The position numbers were made by a program, and so were the translations under genes. This document shows positions 18,432 to 27,900 of a stretch of 64,000 nt of DNA, piece by piece; position 1 is the first letter of the stretch, and each line of letters opens with the position of its first letter. The stretch covers positions 434,001 to 498,000 of the forward strand of contig JACJZI010000004.1 of NCBI GenBank assembly GCA_020635655.1. Reading direction: 5' to 3'. Source of the stretch: Flavobacteriales bacterium. Lineage in GTDB: Bacteria > Bacteroidota > Bacteroidia > Flavobacteriales_F > PHOS-HE28. The notes under the pieces are model-generated. The model worked only from the letters and a program-made list of their open reading frames with translations, had not been told where the DNA came from and did not search any database.

Positions 18432-18770
18432 ATGTTGCGTCAGATGCTCCTGACCCTTGTGCTTCCTGTTAGCAGTATGCTCTTCGCGCAGGAGGACCTT
18501 GCCGTGATGACACCCATGCACCGAACGGAAGCACCTCGTCCGACCGTTGAGGTGTTCGAGGACCCGGCCACTGAAATGGTACGGATCGTGACCCCGGAGG
18601 ACAGTTACCTGATCGAACTGATCGATGATCAGGGGCTGCTGGTCAGTTCCGGTCCGGTGAAGGGTGCCGAGCGGATCGACCTGAAGGACATCCCCCCGGG
18701 CCGGTACACCGTTCATGTAAGGACCTTCAGTGGTAGCGCCTACTGCCCGTTGCTGGTACCGGAGCGCTGA
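18432..18770 (+). CDS. Minimal secreted protein consisting mainly of a T9SS-like sorting domain
   Basis: 112 residues: a signal peptide (MLRQMLLTLVLPVSSMLFAQ), a short linker of about 20 residues, and about 70 residues following the sorting-domain pattern (VEVFEDPATEMVRIV, then IELIDDQGLLV, IDLKDIPPGRYTVHV). There is essentially no cargo domain. Whether it is a secreted peptide, an adaptor or a decayed gene cannot be told. Its last 31 bases overlap the end of the convergent TPR lipoprotein gene. Confidence 0.7.
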   Translation: MLRQMLLTLVLPVSSMLFAQEDLAVMTPMHRTEAPRPTVEVFEDPATEMVRIVTPEDSYLIELIDDQGLLVSSGPVKGAERIDLKDIPPGRYTVHVRTFSGSAYCPLLVPER

Positions 18771-19828
18771 GCGTCCTTCCTCTTCTCGAACAATTTGATG
18801 TAAGCGCCTTTCTTCTGAAGGCGTTGAAGTCCTTGTGCGGCAAGTTCGTAATCGGGGCGGATGACCAGAGCCACCTGATAATCCGCCGCGGCGCTGTCCA
18901 GCGAGCCGAGCCGTTCCATGGCGACCCCACGGTTGTACCAAGCCTGGTAGTAATTGGTCTCGAGATCGAGGGCCTTGCTGAAGTCGTGCACGGCCTTGCG
19001 CGGATCGCCCAGATGTTCCATATGGACCCATCCTGAATTGTACCAGGCCAGCGCATTATCGGGATCAAGGGTCTTGATCCGATCGTAGCAATCCAAGGCC
19101 AGGCTGTCCATTCCGTTCTCCTGGGCGAACATGCCCTTGTTGTACAGCGCCTCCACGCTGTTCGGCCTGAGCGCGATCGCCGTGTTGTAATACTGCAACG
19201 CGAGCGGATCGTGCTTTCGGGCTGAAAGCAGACCCAATTGGACGAACGCGGAATAGAACCCGGGGTCCTGCTCCACTGCTGTCCGCAGGCTGGAAATGGC
19301 ACGCGTGGTATCGCCCGTCTCCATGTAGATCCATCCCTTCTGAAAGTAACCCTGAGCGGCGTTCGGGTCGATCCTCAGCCCGTCATTGACCAGGTCCATG
19401 GCCTGCCGGTAGTTGCGCAGGACGAGCTGGATCTCGGCCGATCGGAAACGGGCATCCGCGGAATTGGGATCAAGCGCCATGGCCCTACGGAACTGCTGTT
19501 CGGCCTGTTCGACCATGGTCCGCTCGTAGAAGATGTCACCCAGGCCGATCCGGTAGGACGCATTGGTACTGTCCAGGGTCACGGCGCGCATCCAGTCGTT
19601 CGTGGCCTGTCGCACGCTGTCCACCGACCGGTACAGCGCAGCGCGTTGCACGTACAACGCGGCATCGTCCGGTGCATCCACGATCCGGGCCTCGATCTGC
19701 TGGAGCTGCTCGGGGAAACTGTCGATCCCGGTGCCCCGGACCATGTCATGGGCGGAGTATGGGCGACCGCGACCGCAGGCGAGCAGACCTGAGGCGAGCA
19801 GGATCAGTAATGAGAAGCGCATGGACAT
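18740..19828 (-). CDS. TPR repeat lipoprotein
   Basis: About 362 residues. The start at 19828 (MSMRF) or 19822 opens a lipoprotein signal ending LLASGLLACGRG; the open frame further upstream (to 19951) overlaps the end of recA and is not signal-like. The mature protein is a string of roughly nine tetratricopeptide repeats (for instance AEQQFRRAMALDPNSADARF and AVHDFSKALDLETNYYQAWY). Bacteroidota TPR lipoproteins of this shape serve as envelope scaffolds, including PorW in the T9SS, but I see no basis to assign that here. Downstream of recA behind a GC-rich hairpin. Confidence 0.8.
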   Translation of the reverse strand: MSMRFSLLILLASGLLACGRGRPYSAHDMVRGTGIDSFPEQLQQIEARIVDAPDDAALYVQRAALYRSVDSVRQATNDWMRAVTLDSTNASYRIGLGDIFYERTMVEQAEQQFRRAMALDPNSADARFRSAEIQLVLRNYRQAMDLVNDGLRIDPNAAQGYFQKGWIYMETGDTTRAISSLRTAVEQDPGFYSAFVQLGLLSARKHDPLALQYYNTAIALRPNSVEALYNKGMFAQENGMDSLALDCYDRIKTLDPDNALAWYNSGWVHMEHLGDPRKAVHDFSKALDLETNYYQAWYNRGVAMERLGSLDSAAADYQVALVIRPDYELAAQGLQRLQKKGAYIKLFEKRKDAQRSGTSNGQ

Positions 19829-19833
19829 GGGAA

Positions 19834-19857
19834 GGGCCCCTCCCGAAGAAGGGGCCC
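19834..19857 (-). terminator. GC-rich hairpin between recA and TPR lipoprotein gene
   Basis: GGGCCCC (19834-19840) and GGGGCCC (19851-19857) form a perfect 7-bp stem around a 10-base loop. On the minus strand it follows recA by about 30 bases; only TT follows the stem, so termination would be weak. It ends six bases before the start codon at 19828. Confidence 0.5.
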
Positions 19858-19887
19858 CTAAGGTAGACCTGCAGGTCCACCGCCGGT

Positions 19888-20949
19888 TCAAGCAGTTTGA
19901 GGAGCGGTCGTTGCAAGACCTTCCTTGATCTTGCGTTCGAGCTCCTCGCAAAGCTCCGGGTTGTCATCCAAAAGTTGACGCACCATGTCGCGCCCCTGTC
20001 CCAGCTTGTTGTCCTCATAGGAGAACCAGGACCCGCTCTTCTTGATGATGCCCATTTCCACCCCCATGTCGATGATCTCTCCGGTCTTGCTGATGCCTTT
20101 GCCGAAGAGGATGTCGAACTCGGTCTTGCGGAACGGGGGTGCCACCTTGTTCTTGACGACCTTCACCTTGGTACGATTGCCAATGGCGTTCTCACCGTCC
20201 TTGATCTGGCTGGACCTGCGGATGTCCAGTCGGATGGTGGAGTAGAACTTCAAGGCGTTGCCACCGGTGGTGGTCTCGGGGTTGCCGAACATCACACCGA
20301 TCTTTTCACGCAACTGGTTGATGAAGATGCAACAGCATCCGGTCTTACCGATGGTGCTGGTGAGCTTGCGCAGGGCCTTGCTCATCAGCCGGGCCTGCAT
20401 ACCGACAGCGCTGTCGCCCATCTCCCCTTCGATCTCGGCGCGCGGGGTGAGCGCAGCGACGGAATCGACCACAAGCAGGTCGATGGCCCCGGAGCGGATC
20501 AGGTTGTCGGCGATCTCCAGGGCCTGTTCACCATTATCCGGCTGGCTGATCAACAGGTTCTCGGTGTCCACGCCGAGGGATTCCGCATAGAACCGGTCGA
20601 AGGCGTGCTCCGCGTCGATGATCGCCGCGATGCCGCCTCGCTTCTGCACCTCGGCGATCGCATGGATGGCCAGGGTGGTCTTGCCGGAGGATTCCGGACC
20701 ATAGATCTCGATGATCCGTCCCTTGGGATAGCCACCCACGCCCAAGGCGATGTCCAACCCGATCGAACCCGTTGGGATGACATCCACCTGTTCGATGGCA
20801 TCATCCCCCAATTTCATGATGGCCCCCTTGCCGAAGGTCTTCTCCAGCTTGTCCATCGTGAGCTGAAGGGCCTTCAGCTTCTCCTTGTTGACTTCCGTGG
20901 CCATGGATGTTGGTTTTTGGTCCTTTTTGGTCATGATGTTGTTCTTCAC
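19888..20949 (-). CDS. recA: Recombinase RecA
   Basis: DNA strand-exchange ATPase and SOS co-protease. 353 residues from a GTG at 20949 that overlaps the bcp stop as GTGA; an ATG at 20934 (MTKKDQ) and one at 20904 (MATEVNK) are alternatives. The GTG start would mean translational coupling to bcp. Walker A GPESSGKT at residues 84-91 (counting from the GTG), MAW-type loops GVMFGNPETTTGGNALKFY and a complete C-terminal domain. Nothing unusual in the catalytic core. I did not find a LexA-like operator in the short upstream region. Confidence 0.97.
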   Translation of the reverse strand: MKNNIMTKKDQKPTSMATEVNKEKLKALQLTMDKLEKTFGKGAIMKLGDDAIEQVDVIPTGSIGLDIALGVGGYPKGRIIEIYGPESSGKTTLAIHAIAEVQKRGGIAAIIDAEHAFDRFYAESLGVDTENLLISQPDNGEQALEIADNLIRSGAIDLLVVDSVAALTPRAEIEGEMGDSAVGMQARLMSKALRKLTSTIGKTGCCCIFINQLREKIGVMFGNPETTTGGNALKFYSTIRLDIRRSSQIKDGENAIGNRTKVKVVKNKVAPPFRKTEFDILFGKGISKTGEIIDMGVEMGIIKKSGSWFSYEDNKLGQGRDMVRQLLDDNPELCEELERKIKEGLATTAPQTA

Positions 20950-21407
20950 ACGTGTTCTTCCAGCACCTGATCGGTGTGCGCCTTGGCGGTCACCTCATTG
21001 ATGATGCGCGCGATGCGCCCCCTTTCGTCGATCAGGAAGGTGGTGCGCAGCACACCCATGTATTCGCGCCCGAAGGCTTTTTTCGGACCCCATACCCCAT
21101 AGGATCCGATGGTCCGCAGATCCTGGTCCGCGAGCAAACGGAACGGGAGCTTGAACCTGCGTATGAAATTGGTGTGCTTTCGCGGGCTGTCCGGGCTGAC
21201 ACCGAGCACCGCATAACCCGCTTTGCGCAACCGCGCATACCCGTCCCGAATAGCGCAAGCCTCCTCCGTGCAGGTCGGTGTATTGTCCTGAGGATAGAAG
21301 AACAGAACGAGCTTGCGACCTGCGTAGTCCTTCAGGGATACAGGAACACCGTCCTGGTCCACGCCATGGAGTTCCGGTGCTTTCCCGCCGACCTTGGGTC
21401 CTGCCAT
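20946..21407 (-). CDS. bcp: Thioredoxin-dependent thiol peroxidase (BCP/PrxQ)
   Basis: Reduces peroxides using thioredoxin. 153 residues, normal length. FFYPQDNTPTCTEEAC contains the peroxidatic Cys at 46 and the resolving Cys at 51, the five-residue spacing typical of PrxQ. Upstream of recA and overlapping its GTG start; the bcp-recA pairing could place both under stress-related control. Confidence 0.95.
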   Translation of the reverse strand: MAGPKVGGKAPELHGVDQDGVPVSLKDYAGRKLVLFFYPQDNTPTCTEEACAIRDGYARLRKAGYAVLGVSPDSPRKHTNFIRRFKLPFRLLADQDLRTIGSYGVWGPKKAFGREYMGVLRTTFLIDERGRIARIINEVTAKAHTDQVLEEHV

Positions 21408-21907
21408 TCCGACCCGCTTGACGATTTATCCATCAATCAAGCGCCGAACAATTAAGCAATGCGTGCGTCGCTTTGCCAAAAAAGTCGGCAGAAAGTTTTC
21501 AACATGCTCTTTCGCGCGCATCCGTATGACCGGGCTCGCAGGATGATCCTGGACCAGGTCTTCGGCTACCTACAAACTCGCAATATCATCTGACCAACCG
21601 CCAAATTTCTTCGACGACGACTTGACACGCACCTACTGATCCTGTTTGTTTTGCTTCCACAACGCTTCGATCGACCCGGCGGCTACTTGGACGGAAACCA
21701 CCGGAACGACGATGAAGTACAGAGCGGAAAGGAACTGGACGCCACAGGCGTTGCCTCCTACCATCCCCGGACGAACGCTGTCGGACCAATTGTTCGACGG
21801 TGAGTTGTGGTGCCTCGTGATCATCGGCACCCTGATCGTTCTCTTCCGATGAACATGAGGTCCCTGCCCGGGACCATCGATCCCATACCCATTCCAAGAC
21901 CGATCCC
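21408..21907. other. 500-base intergenic region before the giant surface-protein gene
   Basis: The longest gene-poor gap in the window, locally AT-richer than its neighbours (for example near 21450-21520 and 21630-21665). It must contain the promoters of bcp (leftward) and the giant gene (rightward). I see no RNA gene or strong hairpin. A 29-codon frame (21504-21593) and a 46-codon frame (21712-21852) are open; only the latter looks at all protein-like. Confidence 0.5.
21712..21852 (+). CDS. Possible small single-pass membrane protein
   Basis: 46 codons from the ATG at 21712. The N-terminal half is polar (MKYRAERNWTPQALPPTIPG) and the C-terminus is one hydrophobic segment (LWCLVIIGTLIVLF) ending in Arg. 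No family recognised. It could be a real small membrane protein or chance; codon use resembles neighbouring genes only weakly. Confidence 0.25.
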   Translation: MKYRAERNWTPQALPPTIPGRTLSDQLFDGELWCLVIIGTLIVLFR

Positions 21908-24900
21908 ATGGAACATTCAACGATCATGAAGAAGCTGGTCCGCGCCGTGATCGCGCTGACCCTGCTCGGTGCACCATTCGCCCCGATACCGGCCCATGCC
22001 GAAGGGGGCAATGGGCCCGACCCCGACCACGACGGCCTGGACCGTGGGGTCGAGGCCTTGCTCCATCGATACGATCACGAACTGCACTTCACGGAGAACA
22101 AGGGACAATTCTCCGGACCAGTGCTGTACCGGGCCGATCTGCCGATGGGCCAGGCCGTGGTCACGCCCGACGGCATGTACATCACCGCATTCGACCCCGC
22201 CTCGCTCCAGGAACTGCAACGCGAGGGCGTGGCCATGGAGGAGGATATTCGGGCCGGCCTTGCACCCCGTCCGGTGATCTGGCACAAGAAAGGCCATACC
22301 TGGCAATTGCATTTCATCGGGGCTTCCCCCGAAATGTACGCGGAGGGTCGCACGGCCCATGAGGGCGTGAACAACTACTTCCTGGGGGATCGGACCGCGA
22401 CCGGTGCCCGCAGTTTCCAGGAAGTTTGGTACAAGGACACGTACAAGGGTGTTGATGTGCGGTACTACCCGGCCGAGGACGGCACCCTGGAATACGACAT
22501 CATCTGCAGGCCCGGTAGCGATCCCGCCCAAGTGGCCATCGAGTTCAAGGGGATCGGGCGGCTGCGCACCACCGACAAGGGCGAATTGGTCATGGCCACC
22601 AGCCTTGGTGAAATGACCTACCCGGCACCGGTGGTCTACCAACAGGTGAACGGCAGGCAACGCATCGTCCATGCCGAATACGTGGTCGATGGAGAGAACA
22701 TCCTTCGCTTTCGGTTGGGGGCCTACGACAGGAGCGCGCCTCTGGTGATCGACCCCATCGCCCTGCGCTGGGCCACTTGGATGAGCACGGCCTCGAACTC
22801 GGACAACCATGGGCACTGCATCTGGGTGGACCCTTCCGATGGTGCCATATATGTCGTTTCCCGGGTGAGCGGAGGCACGGACCAGATCACCCCGGGTGCC
22901 TTCGATGAGACCACCAACGGCAGCTATGACATGGTGGTGGGCAAATACCTGGAGCCAACGAACATCGGGGACAGTGGTACGCGGGTCTGGCAGACCTACA
23001 TCGGTGGCAATGGCATCGAGAACCCTTACGCCATGGAACAGGGTGCCGATGGCAACCTCTACATCACCGGCTACACGGCCAGCACCAACTTCCCTTTGCT
23101 CGGTGGTCCGGTCTTTTCCGGCAGCAGCGTGGACCAGCAGTCCCAGTCCGGCGATGACATCTACGTCCTGAAGATCAACACGGCGGGCAACTCCATCAAA
23201 TCGGCCGTGGTGGGAGGCAATGGCACGGACAACGCCTTCGATCTGCGCATTGCCACCAATGGCGATGTGATCATCTGCGGGAACACCACCAGCAGCAACC
23301 TGGCCACCAGCAACAGCGGCAGCGGGGCCACGAACAGCAATGCGGGCGGCAATGATGTGCTGCTCTTCCGCATCAACGGGGACCTCTCGGCGGTGCAATG
23401 GATGAAGAACTACGGCGGATCGAGCGACGACCTCGCCCAGATCATGCTCTATGATCCGGCCACCGGCAACATCCTCGTGGGCGGAAGGACCAGCAGCAGC
23501 AACTTTCCCACCCTGAACCCGCGTCAATCCACCCGCGGCGGCAGTGAGGCCGGCTTCCTGCAGCGCCTGGCCGGTGATGGCAGCACGGTGTGGTCCTCGT
23601 ATTTCCAATCGGCCAGCGGGGATGCCCTTGCGATCCTCTGCATGTCGATGAACACCACCGGTGACGCATTCTACTTCGGTGGCATCACCTCCGGCGCGGC
23701 TTCCAGCAACATCTCCTCCACCGGTGTCTATGACAATACCTACAACGGTGGTAGCAACGACCTCTTCGTGGCCCGCATGGACCTGGACCAGAATTTCCTC
23801 GGAGGCACATACATCGGCGGTTCGCTCAATGAAGTGAACATGATGGGCCTGAACACCGACCTGAACAATGACGTGTATGTGTTCGGCTATACCAACAGCA
23901 CGAACTTCCCCGTGAGCTCTTCGCCCGATGTTCCCCTGCAGTCCACCAACCAGGGCGGGAACGACAAGGTGTTCTTCAAATTGAAGGACGACCTGTCCGA
24001 CCTGCTCTTCAGCACCTACTACGGTGGCTCCCAGGATGACTACGACCCGGTGGGTGAACGCGGGATCAAGTTCAGCAACTGCCGGATCTACACCATCGTG
24101 ACCTCGGAATCCAACAATGTCCCCCTCACCCAGGGTGCATTGAACACCACGAAGAACAGTTCCTCCAGCATCTACGAACCGGGTATCGTGGTGTGGGCCA
24201 ATCCGCCCGATCTCCTGGGCAATACGATCAGCTACTCCGGCACGGCCATTTGCGCGGGCAGCACGCCGGGCGACATCCAGGGTTCGTTGCCGAACTACGT
24301 GCTTCCGACCATCGTGCGGAACAACGTGGCCTCCACCTACCCCACCCTGGGATCGGCCGCGACCTACCAATGGCAGATCAGCACGGATAGCTTGAACTGG
24401 ACCGACATACCTGGTGCAACGAGCCAGGACCTGAGCGGCAGCACGATCGGTCCGATCTTCGAAACGACCTACATCCGGCGGATCATCGGCGGAGATGCCT
24501 GCATCCTGGCAGGTGCCGCCGATCAGGTGGTCACGGTGCGTATCATGAGCGTCACGGGCACCGTGACCAACGTGACCTGCAACGGCGACGGGGATGGCAG
24601 CATCATGGCCATGGCCGATGGCTCCGCCCCCTTCACCTACCAGTGGAGCGACAACCAGACCGGCCAAACGGCCACCGGGCTGGTGCCGGGTACGTATAGC
24701 GTCACAGTGACCGATGCCAACCAGTGCAGCGCAAGCAACACCTTCAACGTGAGCCAGCCCGATGCACTGAGCGGCCTGTTCAACGTGACGAACGCCACTT
24801 GCGCCAACCAGGATGGCAGCATCACGGTCATCCCCTCGGGAGGAACAACACCCTACACCTATCTGTGGAACACGGGTTCCACCGGCGCCATGATCAATGG

Positions 24901-27900
24901 CCTTGGTGCCGGACCGTACGACGTGACGATCACAGATGCGCACCAATGCATGCTGAACCTTCAGACCCAGGTGGGTGCGACCGGACTACCCAATGTGAAC
25001 GCCGGCATGGACGGGGTGATCGACTGCAACAGTGGTCCGGAGATCATGCTCAACGGCTCCTCTTCGACGCCTGGAGCGACCTTTTCCTGGAGCGGTCCCG
25101 GGATAGTGAACGGTGGTGGTACCCCGACCCCCACGGTGAACAGCGGCGGGACCTATACGTTGACCGTCACGGACCCGCAGACCCAATGCCAGAACAGCGA
25201 TGTGGCCGAGGTATCGGTGAACACCACGCCACCGGGTGCATCGGCCGGTGCCGACCTTGACCTGGACTGCAACACGACATCCGGTGATCTGAACGGCACG
25301 AGCCCAACGCAGGGGGTGGGTTTCGGTTGGACCGGACCGAACGGTCTCAACAGCACCGATGCCACGATCAACGTGTCCGATGCAGGTACCTACCTGCTTA
25401 CCGTGACCGATCCGAACAACGGCTGCACGAGCACCGATGAGGCGGAAGTGAACGTGGATAACTCGCTGCCGGGCGCACAGGCCTCCGGCGGTACCATCAC
25501 CTGCACCAACGCCTGCGTGACCCTGATGGGCTCGGGCAACGGCGCCTTCAGCTGGAGCGGGCCGGGCAACTTCACCAGTGATCAGCAGGACCCCACCGTC
25601 TGCACCGCCGGCACCTACACCCTGACGGTCACCGGTACCAACGGCTGCACCAGCACCGCCACCGCCGTGGTGGATGAGGACACCGACCTGCCGGGCGCAC
25701 AGGCCTCCGGCGGCACGATCACCTGCAACAACGCCTGTGTCACCCTGATGGGCTCGGGCAACGGCGCCTTCAGCTGGAGCGGGCCGGGCAACTTCACCAG
25801 TGATCAGCAGGATCCCACCGTCTGCACCGCCGGCACCTACACCCTGACGGTCACCGGCACCAACGGCTGCACCAGCACCGCCACCGCCGTGGTGGATGAG
25901 GACACCGACCTGCCGGGCGCACAGGCCTCCGGCGGTACCATCACCTGCAACAACGCCTGTGTCACCCTGATGGGTTCGGGCAACGGCGCCTTCAGCTGGA
26001 GCGGGCCGGGCAACTTCTCCAGTGATCAGCAGGACCCCACGGTCTGCACCGCCGGTACCTACACCCTGACGGTCACCGGCACCAACGGCTGCACCAGCAC
26101 CGCCACCGCCGTGGTGGATGCCGATGTCGACCTGCCGGGCGCACAGGCCTCCGGCGGCACGATCACCTGCACCAACGCCTGCGTGACCCTGATGGGCTCG
26201 GGCAATGGCGCCTTCAGCTGGAGCGGGCCGGGCAACTTCTCCAGTGACGAGCAGGACCCCACGGTCTGCACCGCCGGTACCTACACCCTGACGGTCACCG
26301 GTACCAACGGCTGCACCAGCACCGCCACCGCCGTGGTGGATGAGGACACCGACCTGCCGGGCGCACAGGCCTCCGGCGGCACGATCACCTGCAACAACGC
26401 CTGTGTCACCCTGATGGGCTCGGGCAACGGCGCCTTCAGCTGGAGCGGGCCGGGCAACTTCACCAGTGATCAGCAGGATCCCACCGTCTGCACCGCCGGC
26501 ACCTACACCCTGACGGTCACCGGCACCAACGGCTGCACCAGCACCGCCACCGCCGTGGTGGATGAGGACACCGACCTGCCGGGCGCACAGGCCTCCGGCG
26601 GTACCATCACCTGCAACAACGCCTGTGTCACCCTGATGGGTTCGGGCAACGGCGCCTTCAGCTGGAGCGGGCCGGGCAACTTCTCCAGTGATCAGCAGGA
26701 CCCCACGGTCTGCACCGCCGGTACCTACACCCTGACGGTCACCGGCACCAACGGCTGCACCAGCACCGCCACCGCCGTGGTGGATGCCGATGTCGACCTG
26801 CCGGGCGCACAGGCCTCCGGCGGCACGATCACCTGCACCAACGCCTGCGTGACCCTGATGGGCTCGGGCAATGGCGCCTTCAGCTGGAGCGGGCCGGGCA
26901 ACTTCTCCAGTGACGAGCAGGACCCCACGGTCTGCACCGCCGGTACCTACACCCTGACGGTCACCGGTACCAACGGCTGCACCAGCACCGCCACCGCCGT
27001 GGTGGATGAGGACACCGACCTGCCGGGCGCACAGGCCTCCGGCGGCACGATCACCTGCAACAACGCCTGTGTCACCCTGATGGGCTCGGGCAACGGCGCC
27101 TTCAGCTGGAGCGGGCCGGGCAACTTCACCAGTGATCAGCAGGATCCCACCGTCTGCACCGCCGGCACCTACACCCTGACGGTCACCGGCACCAACGGCT
27201 GCACCAGCACCGCCACCGCCGTGGTGGATGAGGACACCGACCTGCCGGGCGCACAGGCCTCCGGCGGTACCATCACCTGCAACAACGCCTGTGTCACCCT
27301 GATGGGTTCGGGCAACGGCGCCTTCAGCTGGAGCGGGCCGGGCAACTTCTCCAGTGATCAGCAGGACCCCACGGTCTGCACCGCCGGTACCTACACCCTG
27401 ACGGTCACCGGCACCAACGGCTGCACCAGCACCGCCACCGCCGTGGTGGATGCCGATGTCGACCTGCCGGGCGCACAGGCCTCCGGCGGCACGATCACCT
27501 GCACCAACGCCTGCGTGACCCTGATGGGCTCGGGCAATGGCGCCTTCAGCTGGAGCGGGCCGGGCAACTTCTCCAGTGACGAGCAGGACCCCACGGTCTG
27601 CACCGCCGGTACCTACACCCTGACGGTCACCGGTACCAACGGCTGCACCAGCACCGCCACCGCCGTGGTGGATGAGGACACCGACCTGCCGGGCGCACAG
27701 GCCTCCGGCGGCACGATCACCTGCAACAACGCCTGTGTCACCCTGATGGGCTCGGGCAACGGCGCCTTCAGCTGGAGCGGGCCGGGCAACTTCACCAGTG
27801 ATCAGCAGGATCCCACCGTCTGCACCGCCGGCACCTACACCCTGACGGTCACCGGCACCAACGGCTGCACCAGCACCGCCACCGCCGTGGTGGATGAGGA

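Noticed and set aside
21504..21593. 29-codon open frame in the spacer before the giant gene
   Set aside because: Too short, with no membrane or signal character and no support beyond an ATG and a stop.
21917..24946. Very long open frame (1009 codons) on the minus strand opposite the giant surface-protein gene
   Set aside because: High GC and biased third positions keep antisense frames open. The translation is low-complexity, rich in H, V, G and R, with no signal or domain, while the plus strand encodes clear domains.
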